A stretch of 34,553 nucleotides of DNA from a bacterium (GTDB lineage Bacteria; Auribacterota; UBA3054): assembly GCA_017539325.1 (NCBI GenBank), contig JAFYHD010000048.1, positions 1 to 34,553 on the forward strand, in the 5' to 3' direction. The position numbers and the translations under genes were made by a program. Position 1 is the first letter of the stretch; every line of letters starts with the position of its first letter. This document shows positions 1-8,389 of this stretch, one piece after another. The notes under the pieces were generated by a model, which was not told where the DNA came from, did no database searches, and was given only the letters and a program-made list of their open reading frames with translations.

Positions 1-128
1 AATGTGTTATATAGAAAGATTCTCTTGTGATTTGTCCCAACGGCCATCCTAACACATTCTCCTATAACTTTTTATTAAGAAAGCATTTACATAGGCTATT
101 GTTTTTTATAATTATCCTAACAATTGTC

Positions 129-307
129 CTAACGAAGCAGAGAGTGGAATTGCGGGAGGTTACGGATGACCCAGTAGAGCAGGATGACGACGGGGAATCC
201 CAGCAGCAGCTCAAAGCTTTCTTCGAGTCCAAGCTTACAGAACTCAGAATACAGCCCGACGGCTCTCTCCCCGGCGCCTTCAAACTTATCGATAGTAAAA
301 AATAATT
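129..307 (-). pseudogene. possible 3' remnant of a membrane-protein gene
   Basis: Read on the minus strand, this stretch is open between an in-frame TAA just upstream and a TAG at 131-129. It has no start codon. The frame has GC-rich third positions like the housekeeping genes here. It encodes a polar start containing KFEGAGE and then a strongly hydrophobic segment (LLLGFPVVILLYWVIRNLP) close to the C-terminus. I infer the tail of a lost membrane protein; the family is not recognisable. The plus-strand frame over the same bases (ending at 305) is also open but highly charged and less convincing. Confidence 0.35.
267..283. repeat. 17-bp repeat, copy 1
   Basis: The 17-mer CTCCCCGGCGCCTTCAA occurs here and, identically and in the same orientation, at 4861-4877 just past the stop of the prmA fusion. 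A 17-base exact match is unlikely by chance in a window this size. On the minus strand both copies read K(F/L)EGAGE in the same frame. Confidence 0.6.
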
Positions 308-331
308 TTTAATTAAAATTGTGTTTTATAG

Positions 332-363
332 TTATCATTTTGCTGACGTCAGCAAAATGATAA
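332..363. repeat. perfect 32-bp palindrome
   Basis: The left half TTATCATTTTGCTGAC is followed directly by its exact reverse complement, with no spacer; the core is TGACGTCA. There is no flanking T-tract, so it does not look like an intrinsic terminator. It could be a dimeric-regulator operator or a hairpin in RNA. A TATAAA-like box lies just left of it on the minus strand, which would fit an operator over a leftward promoter; that reading is inference. Confidence 0.75.
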
Positions 364-385
364 GAAGCTGGAATAAATAAAGAGA

Positions 386-408
386 TTTGGAAACAACTTG
401 TTTCCAAA
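386..408. repeat. perfect 11-bp inverted repeat
   Basis: TTTGGAAACAA and its reverse complement are separated by a single C. It lies 22 bp from the 32-bp palindrome and 3 bp from the terminator stem, so three dyads are stacked within about 110 bp. The function is unknown. Confidence 0.7.
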
Positions 409-410
409 CA

Positions 411-439
411 AAAGAAGCCGGACAAATGTCCGGCTTCTT
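411..439. terminator. intrinsic terminator after the triple-FGE gene
   Basis: A 13-bp perfect stem (AAGAAGCCGGACA and its complement) has a tiny loop. On the minus strand the stem runs into CTTCTTTTGTTT, a usable T-tract. It lies 24 bp past the stop of the minus-strand gene ending at 463. Confidence 0.8.
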
Positions 440-462
440 GTTGCAACTGAAAGTGAATTTTA

Positions 463-3400
463 TTATGGAACTAGGACGATACGGAAACCGAAATAATTGT
501 AAGTGTGGCCAGGAACATAGTTGAAGTCCCGGAAAGCGGAGCGGCAGGTATAAGCGTGCGATTCCCAGCTCCCGCCTCGAAGGACACGGTAATCACCATA
601 TTCGCTGCCTTTTGGATCGACAACATCTTCGCTGTAATCCCTATACCAGTCCAAGCACCATTCCATGACGTTGCCGTGCATATCATAGAGACCCCAAGCG
701 TTGGGTAGATATGATCCGACGGCGGCAGTATAAGTGTAACCGCCTTGATTACCATTATGGTTGCCCCAATAGCGTCCCAGCCTGTTCAAGCAACCGTCAG
801 AGTAATTATTGGTAATGTTGTTCCCATCGTTCAAACTGGTATTGGTGCCAGCTCTGCAGGCAAATTCCCATTGCGCTTCTGTCGGGAGGTCGAAGTTGTT
901 CCCTGCTCTGGCACGCAGCAACCCGAAGAAACTATCATCATCAACATTTCGGTCAGCAGGCCAGTTTTGCCCTTTCCTTCCTCCACGCAAATCGTCATAG
1001 GAAACGAAATCAACTGGGCGAACGGCACCGGAATATTCCGAAGGATTATATCCGGCGATAAGTTCAAATTGTTTCTGCGTGGTTTCAAAAATTCCAATAT
1101 AGTACGCCTTGGTCAACGTAACTCCATGTTGGTCTTCCATGTGGCTTCCCTGATATCTTCCAAACTCATCTTCTGGCGATCCCATGGTGAAGGTCCCCGG
1201 TTCTATCCTCCTCAGCCATAATTCATCCGTCCGGCAAAGATCGTTTGTCAAATCCGGGCCGTCGGCGGAGACGCGCATCTTATTGCTCGGCAGATCAAAA
1301 ACAAGATATGTCGCTTGTTCCGTCACATCCTCACAATCAACTCTGATTTCAAGTTGACCAATAAGGTTGGTGTAATCACCAGTCGGGAACCAGGTGAGCG
1401 AATGTTCCCCTTCGCCAAAAACCAAACCGGCAGCGCCATCGTTTTCCAATCTGCCAATGTCCTCCAAGGGATATTCGTCACCACTATTCGCTTTCCCATA
1501 AAATTTAACTCGGAAAACAGGAAGAGTGTTTTCTGTATCGGAATTGACAGTATAAGTGAAGCTTTCTTTTACGATGTTTTCTTTGTCTTCAATGACCAGA
1601 TTTGAAGTTATGACCACTCGGAATCCAAGGCAAAAATTATAAAAATATCCGTCATCATTCGGCCTGCAATAACCCCGACTGGCCGAGCGGCACCTGTCAG
1701 CCCGATTCAATATGTCACCGCCTCTTAAAACACGGTCGTAGGCAGAATAGGCTCCAACCGGCTCAACGGACCGACCTTTGTAGTTAACATACCAATCCAG
1801 ACACCATTCCTTGACGTTGCCGTGCATATCATAAAGGCCCCAGGCGTTGGGTTGCTTTTGGCCAACCGGATTTGTATGAAGACTGTAACCATAATAATCA
1901 TCTCCATGATCATCATTAGGATTTTTGGGATTGTACCATCCAAGATTGTCTAGATTGGGATCGCGATATCCTCCAGTGGCATCTGAACCGTCATTCCATG
2001 CATTTGTCGCCCCTCCCCGGCAAGCGAATTCCCACTGAGCTTCCGTAGGAAGATCAAAGATATTGCCGACTTTGTTTCTTAGCTTAGCAAAGAAACTCCC
2101 GTCGTCCACTCTGTGATCAGTTTCAGACGGCCAGGTCGCTCCCTCTCTATCCCCGCGCAAGTCTTTGTACGACACGCAGTCCACAGGTCGTGTTTTATCA
2201 CCGACATGTATGGAAGGATTAGAGCCGGTGACAATTTCATACTGCCTTTGGGTAAATTCAAAGACGCCAATATAGTAAGCTTTAACAAGTTCAACTTCGT
2301 GTTGCCTCTCTTCAGATGATCTTCCCTTCTCTTTTTCCAGAGAACCCATGAAAAAGACTCCGGGCTCAATTCTTCTAAGCCATAGCTCATCGGTGCGGCA
2401 TTTGTCGTCAGTAACATCAGGACCATCCTCAGAAACACGCATTTTATTTTTCTTAAGATCAAAAACAAGATATTTTGCCTTTCTTGTTACATCCACATAC
2501 CCCACAATAATTTTTAACTGACCAATCAGGTTCTTATGAGCTTCGTCCGGTATCCAAATAACATTATGCTCATCCTTTCCCACAACAAATCCTGTCGCTC
2601 CGTCACCCTCTAATTTACCGATATCTTCCAGAAGATATTTTGACCCGTTGTTTGACTTGCCATATAATTTAACTTTGTAAACAGGCAAGGTGTTCTTGGT
2701 TCCTGATTTGATGGTGTAACTGAATCTTTCCCTGACCGGTTCGCCTTCATCTTTTTTCACATAGTTGGAAGATATGGCCGCTCTGAAACCGAAACTCGAC
2801 TCGCCAAAGCTGCCAAATTCATTAGGTTTGCCATAATGACGAGCGGCCGAACGACAATCGCTGGCCTTGTGAAATATGTCTCCCCCGCGTAGAATTCGTC
2901 CCTCGCCTGATTCCGTACCCTTCGGATCTTTAACTGATTCGTAAGGATACTCGCCGTACCAGTCCAGACACCATTCGTAAACATTGCCATGCATATCGTA
3001 AAGGCCCCAGGCATTGGGAAACTTTTGACCGACAGGATGCAAACGAAGCCCGTTCTCATCCTGAGGATCCAAGTTAGAATCTCCGCTGTTGTAGTAATAC
3101 CAACCCAGTTTATCCAAATTGGCATCATTTTCCTTATCCTCTAATTTTTCTTCGTTATTCAAAGAAGTTGCGGATCCCGCCCTGCAAGCAAATTCCCATT
3201 GAGATTCCGTAGGCAGATCAAACAGATTACCGGCCCTGTATCTTAACTTGGCAAAGAAACTGCCTGCGTCCACCCTGTGATCTGTCTCAGCAGGCCAGGA
3301 TGATCCCTTTTCGGCTCCGCGCAAACTATCATAGGATACGCCGTCAACAGGGCGGGTACTCTCTTCGTTAAGCAAAGAATTACTTCCGTTAATCCTTTCG

Positions 3401-4731
3401 AATTGCTTTTGAGTTAATTCGAAAACGCCGATATAGTAGGCTTTTGTAAGGCCGACTTTATGCTTGCTTTCATCTTCAGCAAATCCGATTTCTAAACTTC
3501 TGGAACCCATGTAAAAAGCGCCAGGCTCTATCCTTCTCAACCAAAGCTCATCCGTACGGCACATGTCATTGGAGAGAATGTTCGGATCTTCCATAGGGCC
3601 TTCTAGCTCTGATCGCATTTTGTAAGTGTTCAGATTTAGAACCAAATACTTGGCCTTTGAAGTTATATCTTCGTATTCCACATTAAGTTCCAGTTTGCCA
3701 AGCAAATCGGTATAGGCTGGCCGCGGCATCCAGACAAGTTCATGCCGGCCATTGTCTATGGTTATGCCCGAAGCTCCGTCCCCAAACAAAAATCCTGCAT
3801 CCTCCAGGCGGAATACCGTGCCGTCTTTCAATCGTCCGTAAAATTGGACAGCAAAAACAGGCAAAGTGCTTTCGGTATCAGATTCGATGACATATTCGAA
3901 TGTTTGGCTCAAGCGATTTTCCTCGATCTCCACTTTTACGGACATATTATCGGTCTTAAATCCGTAAAAACTTTCATCCGGAGTCCAGATAGTTTTATGT
4001 TTTCCAACACCTGACACCATTCCGTCCGCCCCGTCCTTGTAAAGCGTCCCGCGATCCTCAAGATCGAAAACTTCACCTACGGCATCATCATAGCCGTAAA
4101 ACTTCACCTTGAAAACAACAGCCGCATCAGATTCTATCGTATAGTTAATGATCACGCTTCTGTCAAAAGGCCACATCTGCAGGCAGCTCACTTCTGTAAC
4201 AGAACTCTCCGCATTTGCGTCCAAAACTCCAAAAATCAACAGAACCGTAAAAAGCAATGGCCTTTTCAAATGTTTGTGCAGCAAAAAAAGCGCTGCCAAA
4301 CCCAGCAAAAATAAGAAAGCCGGTTCTGGCACTAAAGTCACCTTGCGCGTAACTTCTTTCAGTTCTGCGTCACTTGTAACCGTCTCAGTAAGGAGATACG
4401 TGTCGTCCAAACTGAAATCTTTATATTCTTCACCGGTATAATCCCAGCAAACAGTTCCCTCTATACATTGTCCAGAATAATCAGCAAAAATGACCGCGGA
4501 TTTTTCGTGATCGAAAATATCTTCCACCATAACAGTAAGAGACTTGGGCTCGCCATTAGCTAAAACACTGCTATAGGAAAGCGGATCAGCAGGTCTTAAA
4601 AGGATCGCCTCCTCTGTTATCTCGTCTCCGTCAAAACTAAATGGCGCAGACCATTTTGCGGTATCAGCATAAACCGAAATCACGCTGAGAAAAGAACTCA
4701 GGACCAATAATGAAAACAATCTTTTCAACAT
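463..4731 (-). CDS. secreted protein with three SUMF1/FGE-type modules
   Basis: I chose the ATG at 4731 (1422 aa) because it opens a clear signal peptide (MLKRLFSLLVLSSFLSVISVYA). A TTG at 4782 would add 17 polar residues. Residues about 22-130 are an unrecognised domain. At 134-157 there is VPEP, a hydrophobic stretch and HKHLKR, which is the PEP-CTERM sorting layout. Directly after it comes a second signal-peptide-like segment (RPLLFTVLLIFGVLDANA). The rest has about four beta-rich repeats (FKVKFYG...LEDxGxL...DGA motif) and three formylglycine-generating-enzyme-like domains at about 395-670, 785-1045 and 1168-1422. Each has LWLRRIEPGxFxMGS, NAWGLYDMHGNVxEWCLDWY and a C-terminal GFR. The FGE double-cysteine site is reduced to one cysteine (CRSAxR) in every copy, so oxidation of sulfatase cysteines is unlikely. 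The cargo is probably exported; its role is unknown. Confidence 0.85.
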   Translation of the reverse strand: MLKRLFSLLVLSSFLSVISVYADTAKWSAPFSFDGDEITEEAILLRPADPLSYSSVLANGEPKSLTVMVEDIFDHEKSAVIFADYSGQCIEGTVCWDYTGEEYKDFSLDDTYLLTETVTSDAELKEVTRKVTLVPEPAFLFLLGLAALFLLHKHLKRPLLFTVLLIFGVLDANAESSVTEVSCLQMWPFDRSVIINYTIESDAAVVFKVKFYGYDDAVGEVFDLEDRGTLYKDGADGMVSGVGKHKTIWTPDESFYGFKTDNMSVKVEIEENRLSQTFEYVIESDTESTLPVFAVQFYGRLKDGTVFRLEDAGFLFGDGASGITIDNGRHELVWMPRPAYTDLLGKLELNVEYEDITSKAKYLVLNLNTYKMRSELEGPMEDPNILSNDMCRTDELWLRRIEPGAFYMGSRSLEIGFAEDESKHKVGLTKAYYIGVFELTQKQFERINGSNSLLNEESTRPVDGVSYDSLRGAEKGSSWPAETDHRVDAGSFFAKLRYRAGNLFDLPTESQWEFACRAGSATSLNNEEKLEDKENDANLDKLGWYYYNSGDSNLDPQDENGLRLHPVGQKFPNAWGLYDMHGNVYEWCLDWYGEYPYESVKDPKGTESGEGRILRGGDIFHKASDCRSAARHYGKPNEFGSFGESSFGFRAAISSNYVKKDEGEPVRERFSYTIKSGTKNTLPVYKVKLYGKSNNGSKYLLEDIGKLEGDGATGFVVGKDEHNVIWIPDEAHKNLIGQLKIIVGYVDVTRKAKYLVFDLKKNKMRVSEDGPDVTDDKCRTDELWLRRIEPGVFFMGSLEKEKGRSSEERQHEVELVKAYYIGVFEFTQRQYEIVTGSNPSIHVGDKTRPVDCVSYKDLRGDREGATWPSETDHRVDDGSFFAKLRNKVGNIFDLPTEAQWEFACRGGATNAWNDGSDATGGYRDPNLDNLGWYNPKNPNDDHGDDYYGYSLHTNPVGQKQPNAWGLYDMHGNVKEWCLDWYVNYKGRSVEPVGAYSAYDRVLRGGDILNRADRCRSASRGYCRPNDDGYFYNFCLGFRVVITSNLVIEDKENIVKESFTYTVNSDTENTLPVFRVKFYGKANSGDEYPLEDIGRLENDGAAGLVFGEGEHSLTWFPTGDYTNLIGQLEIRVDCEDVTEQATYLVFDLPSNKMRVSADGPDLTNDLCRTDELWLRRIEPGTFTMGSPEDEFGRYQGSHMEDQHGVTLTKAYYIGIFETTQKQFELIAGYNPSEYSGAVRPVDFVSYDDLRGGRKGQNWPADRNVDDDSFFGLLRARAGNNFDLPTEAQWEFACRAGTNTSLNDGNNITNNYSDGCLNRLGRYWGNHNGNQGGYTYTAAVGSYLPNAWGLYDMHGNVMEWCLDWYRDYSEDVVDPKGSEYGDYRVLRGGSWESHAYTCRSAFRDFNYVPGHTYNYFGFRIVLVP

Positions 4732-4805
4732 AATCAATACACTATTTTGATTAATGTTTATAATTTGTTCTGCTAAGCTCAATACAGAACCGATATTCTA
4801 TTCAA

Positions 4806-4814
4806 ATTATACCA
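4806..4814 (-). promoter_or_regulatory. extended -10 promoter of the triple-FGE gene
   Basis: On the minus strand it reads TGGTATAAT, a perfect TATAAT with the TGn extension. No good -35 is seen, as expected for an extended -10. The predicted RNA start near 4799 gives a leader of about 70 nt to the ATG at 4731. It is preceded by an eight-T tract. Confidence 0.6.
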
Positions 4815-4860
4815 AAAAAAATGGTGAATTTTCTGTATCTGCATAAACGCACTCTTCGCC

Positions 4861-4877
4861 CTCCCCGGCGCCTTCAA
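4861..4877. repeat. 17-bp repeat, copy 2
   Basis: Identical to positions 267-283. It begins (on the minus strand) 3 nt after the stop codon of the prmA-GNAT fusion. Downstream, the minus-strand frame KLEGAGEGEEC stays open for about 25 codons, so this may be another gene relic. Confidence 0.6.
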
Positions 4878-4880
4878 GCT

Positions 4881-6197
4881 TTAACGCTCGTCTTTCCATA
4901 CGTGGCGGTAAAGTCTCGTCATGTGGTCGGAATTGCTTTCCTTGACGAAGGTGTAAAAATCCCAGCCGTAGCGTTCATAAAAAGAGGTGTGTTCCGTGGC
5001 TAGGTAAAGCGTGCCGCAGCCCTTTGTCTGCATGTCCCTGGCGATGTGGTTTAGGAGCGCGCCGGCCAAGCCCTGCTTCCTGAAGGGCTCTTCCACGAAA
5101 AGGGCGCAGACGTTGGGCGCGAGGTCCGGTCTCATGTGAAAATCGTTGGGAATGACGCCGGCGCCGGCGATGATCTTCTTCGTTTCGGGATCCCTTATGA
5201 CGTACCAGTAGTTGTCCTTGGGCTCTTTCATGCTGGATATGTAGGCGCTTTTTGGGATATGCCACTTGTCGCTGAACCAAGTGGCCGCTTCTTCCATTTC
5301 AGGCTCGGTTTGGGGGACGGTCTCGATGGGCCTTGCGATCTTGGGAATACTGAAGACGCCCGTTCTCCAGCCTTCTATTAGCGTCGACCTTTGCTCCATG
5401 GCGCCCAGACCAGTGAACAGAAGTGAGAGGGCGGGATACTGCTCGTCCAGGATGCCGGCCAAAATGAGATTGCCTCCCGGCGCTACGGCGGCCATCAGAC
5501 GCTCTACGTTGCGCTCTAAGACGGCGCAGAGGATGTTGGCGATAACAATATCGTATTTCTTCTGAGGGGCGTAAAAAAAGAGGTCCTGCTGAAAAACGTT
5601 GATTGCGACGTTGTTCTTTTCGGCGTTTTCTTTGGCGGCCATGACGGCCTGGGGCTCGTTATCGAAGGCGTCGATATCAGGGATGCCTAATTTGGCGGCG
5701 GCGACGGCCAGGATGCCAGTTCCGGTGCCGGCGTCCAGAAGACTCTGGGGATGATGCTTTAAGGAGAGTTCCTCAAGGAATTCCAGGCAGGCTTTGCTGG
5801 TGCCGTGGCTGCCGGTGCCGAAGGCCATGCCGGGATCGTTGACGAGGATGATGTCATTGGGTTCGGGAGAATAAGTTTCCCAGGAAGGCACGATGACAAG
5901 ACTCTTCCCTACTCTGCTGACGTGGAAATTTTCCTTCCACTTCTCCGCCCAGTCTTCTTTCTTGACGATCCTTCTTTCCACTGAAAGATCGGAGGTCAGG
6001 AGCTTGGCGAGATCGAGAAGTTTTGTTCCGGCCTGGCTTGCTTCATTTTCGCTTTTCAAAAAAAGACTGAAGACGGCCTTTTCTGAATCTGTGAGCTTTT
6101 CCACGGAAAAATCGGCTTCAGGATCGTCCCAGAGTTCCGCGAGCTGTTCGCAGACGTTCGGCTCGGCTGTCAGCCTAACTTCGATGAGCTCTTCCAT
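4881..6197 (-). CDS. prmA: PrmA (ribosomal protein L11 methyltransferase) fused to a GNAT acetyltransferase
   Basis: This is one uninterrupted 438-aa frame. Residues 1-287 are a complete PrmA. It has the family signature NDPGMAFGTGSHGTS (120-134), the SAM-binding LLDAGTGTGILAVAA (153-167), and IVIANIL (218-223) at the usual catalytic-loop position. PrmA trimethylates ribosomal protein L11 in the cytosol. Residues 290-438 are a whole GNAT domain with the acetyl-CoA loop RKQGLAGALL (373-382) and the C-terminal FYERYGWDFY motif typical of stand-alone GNATs of about 150 aa. The start is the ATG at 6197, 1 nt after the upstream stop; a TTG at 6218 is less likely. Third gene of the rpe - phosphohexomutase - prmA operon. 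The acetyl acceptor cannot be told from the sequence; a ribosomal protein is only a guess from the partner domain. Confidence 0.9.
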   Translation of the reverse strand: MEELIEVRLTAEPNVCEQLAELWDDPEADFSVEKLTDSEKAVFSLFLKSENEASQAGTKLLDLAKLLTSDLSVERRIVKKEDWAEKWKENFHVSRVGKSLVIVPSWETYSPEPNDIILVNDPGMAFGTGSHGTSKACLEFLEELSLKHHPQSLLDAGTGTGILAVAAAKLGIPDIDAFDNEPQAVMAAKENAEKNNVAINVFQQDLFFYAPQKKYDIVIANILCAVLERNVERLMAAVAPGGNLILAGILDEQYPALSLLFTGLGAMEQRSTLIEGWRTGVFSIPKIARPIETVPQTEPEMEEAATWFSDKWHIPKSAYISSMKEPKDNYWYVIRDPETKKIIAGAGVIPNDFHMRPDLAPNVCALFVEEPFRKQGLAGALLNHIARDMQTKGCGTLYLATEHTSFYERYGWDFYTFVKESNSDHMTRLYRHVWKDER

Positions 6198-6198
6198 A

Positions 6199-7611
6199 TC
6201 AGAGCATTCGGGAGCCAAGTATGGTCATCTCTTCGGCTTCCTTTAAGGTCGGAGCTTCCGCGTAGAAGCGACAAACAGGCTCGGTGCCGGAGAATCTCAG
6301 GAGGAGCCAGGAGTCGTCCTCCAACTCGAATTTGACGCCGTCGATGGTCTTGATGTTTTTCACCTTGCGGCCTAATATCTCAGAGGGAGGTTCCGTCTCA
6401 AGTTTTTTCATGAAGGCGTCCTTGGCGTTCGGGTCGCAGGCCTTGTCGATGCGGTGGTAGCGCATGGTGCCGAATTCTTTGTCGATGTAGTCCATGGCTT
6501 CGCCGGCGTTATTGAAGCCTAGGCCGATGAGGGCCTCGACGAGAAGAAGACCGGAGAGGATGCCGTCTCTTTCGGGGATGTGCTTCTGGTAGCCCAATCC
6601 TCCGCTCTCTTCCGTGCCGACCAGCGCCGTTCCGTCAATGAGATGGGGAACGATATATTTGAAGCCCACGGGCTTTTCTTCCAGGGGGATATTATACCTC
6701 CTGCAGAAGCGGTCGATGGTCACGGAGCAGGAGACGGTCTTTACCATTTTGCCGGACCACTTCTTGCACTTCATGAAATAGAGCGCGAGAATGAGCGCGA
6801 TCTTGGGAGTGATGATGTACTCTCCCCTGCTGTCCGCGGCTGCGAGTCTGTCGGCGTCGCCGTCAGTAACGAGGCAGATATCGAAGCCTTCCTTTTTGAT
6901 CTTTTCAAGACTTGCGGCCATGTTTTGGGGAACTGGTTCGGGAGCGATGCCGGGGAAAGCGGGGTTGCGGTCGCTGCGGATAGTCTCAGCCTGGTGGCCG
7001 AGCTTATTGAGAATGTCCGCGATGTAAGTCTTGCCCACACCGTAGAGGGAGTCAACGAGGACCTTGAGCGGTTTGGAAGACAGAAGTTTTTTGTCGATGA
7101 AGGAATCGACCCATTCCAGGTAGACTTTCTCAGGGTCGCCCTGCAGGACGAGGCCCTGCTTTTCGGCTTCTGATCTGGAAATTCTAACAGGCTCGTTCTT
7201 GCCGACCTGGGCTTCGATGCCCTTGGTGGTGCTGACGTCGGCGGAGCAGCCCGGAGGCGTATTGATCTTAAAGCCGGAATAGTTGGCGGGATTGTGGCTG
7301 GCGGTGATCATGACGCCGCCCGCCAAGCCATAATGTTTGACAGCGTAAGAAACTGTTGGCGTCGGCAGCGGCTTTTCGGCGGGCAACACTTTGAAGCCGT
7401 TGGCCCAGAGTATCTCCGTCACTAATTCAGCGAAACGTTTGCCAAGGAAGCGGTGGTCGTAGCCCACGACAAGGGGGGCGCCTGCTTTGCCCTCCTCTTT
7501 GAGATAGTCGGCGTAAGCCTGGGCGGCCTTGGCCAGATTCTCGAAGGTGAAGGTGTCAGCAATGATGCCGCGCCAGCCGTCGGTACCGAATTTTATTATT
7601 TTCTCAGCCAT
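6199..7611 (-). CDS. phosphoglucomutase/phosphomannomutase family enzyme
   Basis: A 470-aa alpha-D-phosphohexomutase, full length for the family. Visible motifs are the N-terminal KFGTDGWRG (7-15), the phosphoserine loop MITASHNP with Ser105, the metal loop TDGDADRL with Asp250/252/254, the sugar loop GTEESGG (about 336-342) and the C-terminal phosphate loop RFSGTEP. It interconverts hexose 1- and 6-phosphates, supplying precursors for polysaccharide, cell-wall or nucleotide-sugar synthesis. Which sugar (glucose, mannose or glucosamine) cannot be fixed from motifs. The start overlaps the 3' end of rpe by 8 bp, and the stop lies 1 nt before the prmA start, so all three are probably co-transcribed. 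Confidence 0.9.
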   Translation of the reverse strand: MAEKIIKFGTDGWRGIIADTFTFENLAKAAQAYADYLKEEGKAGAPLVVGYDHRFLGKRFAELVTEILWANGFKVLPAEKPLPTPTVSYAVKHYGLAGGVMITASHNPANYSGFKINTPPGCSADVSTTKGIEAQVGKNEPVRISRSEAEKQGLVLQGDPEKVYLEWVDSFIDKKLLSSKPLKVLVDSLYGVGKTYIADILNKLGHQAETIRSDRNPAFPGIAPEPVPQNMAASLEKIKKEGFDICLVTDGDADRLAAADSRGEYIITPKIALILALYFMKCKKWSGKMVKTVSCSVTIDRFCRRYNIPLEEKPVGFKYIVPHLIDGTALVGTEESGGLGYQKHIPERDGILSGLLLVEALIGLGFNNAGEAMDYIDKEFGTMRYHRIDKACDPNAKDAFMKKLETEPPSEILGRKVKNIKTIDGVKFELEDDSWLLLRFSGTEPVCRFYAEAPTLKEAEEMTILGSRML

Positions 7612-8320
7612 TCTGTTTCTTTTCCATCGCGTAGAAAGCTTTTATGCGCTCCGCCATGTCGGGTTTGCCGAAAAGGTAGCTGCCGGCCACGAAAGCTGTG
7701 GCACCAGCCTTGAAGCAAAGGTCTTTTGTTTCACCGTCTACGCCGCCGTCCACTTCCAGAGCGCAGTCGAGGCCTCTTTTTTCGATCTCGCTTTTGATCG
7801 ATTCGATCTTGGGGAGCATGTCGGCCATGAAGCTCTGTCCTCCGAATCCGGGCTCAACCGTCATGACGAGGACGATGTCGCAAAGATCAATGTAAGGGAA
7901 GATGGCTTCCGCAGGAGTTTTCGGCTTCACGACCAAACCTACGGCGCAGCCTGTATTTTTCAAGCCCGTCAGGGTGTCCGTTACGGTCTTGGCGTCTTTG
8001 AAGGCCGGGCTCTCAATGTGCATGGTTATGATGTCCGCGCCCGCTTCCCTGAATTTGGGGGCGTAGGTGACAGGATCGTCGATCATCAGGTGCACGTCGA
8101 AAACAAGGTCGGAGTGGGGCCTGAGCTTCTTAACGACCGGATGGCCGAAGGTCAGGTTCGGCACGAAATGGGCGTCCATGATGTCCCAGTGGATGAGGTT
8201 GGCGCCGGCGGCCTTCGCCGAGGCTATTTCCTCCGCCCACTTGGAAAAATCGCAGGAAAGCAGCGAGGGGGAAACGCAGATCCCTTTGAGGACCTCCTTA
8301 ATTTCTCTCAGAGTCTTCAT
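7604..8320 (-). CDS. rpe: ribulose-phosphate 3-epimerase
   Basis: This 238-aa TIM-barrel enzyme interconverts ribulose 5-phosphate and xylulose 5-phosphate in the pentose phosphate pathway. The family signatures are SPSLLSCDF (18-25), LIHWDIMDAHFVPNLTFG (42-59) with metal-binding His and Asp, DVHLMID (75-81), VEPGFGGQSF and EVDGG with the second catalytic Asp. About 12 extra residues precede the usual start of the family. First gene of the operon with the phosphohexomutase and prmA. Its -10 box ends only 7 bp upstream of the ATG, so the message appears leaderless. An internal AAGGAGG lies within codons 7-10, but no ATG/GTG/TTG follows it at a useful distance. Confidence 0.95.
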   Translation of the reverse strand: MKTLREIKEVLKGICVSPSLLSCDFSKWAEEIASAKAAGANLIHWDIMDAHFVPNLTFGHPVVKKLRPHSDLVFDVHLMIDDPVTYAPKFREAGADIITMHIESPAFKDAKTVTDTLTGLKNTGCAVGLVVKPKTPAEAIFPYIDLCDIVLVMTVEPGFGGQSFMADMLPKIESIKSEIEKRGLDCALEVDGGVDGETKDLCFKAGATAFVAGSYLFGKPDMAERIKAFYAMEKKQNG

Positions 8321-8327
8321 ATTTAAG

Positions 8328-8333
8328 ATTATA
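8328..8333 (-). promoter_or_regulatory. -10 box of the rpe operon
   Basis: TATAAT on the minus strand, 7 bp upstream of the rpe ATG. The expected RNA start coincides with, or nearly touches, the start codon. No -35 of quality is visible; the region is a T-tract. Confidence 0.5.
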
Positions 8334-8365
8334 CTAGAAGACCCGCTTAAAAAAAAGGCGCTAAA

Positions 8366-8374
8366 TGTTATAAT
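8366..8374 (+). promoter_or_regulatory. extended -10 promoter of the MFS-HEAT gene
   Basis: TGTTATAAT on the plus strand is an extended -10. The expected RNA start near 8381 leaves a leader of about 9 nt and no real Shine-Dalgarno before the ATG at 8390. The divergent rpe -10 box is only about 35 bp away, so the two promoters share this 70-bp space. Confidence 0.55.
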
Positions 8375-8389
8375 GTTCAGAAATAGGCA

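Noticed and set aside
463-4731. True sulfatase-activating FGE or ergothioneine-type enzyme
   Set aside because: The second catalytic cysteine is missing in all three modules, and no sulfatase lies nearby.
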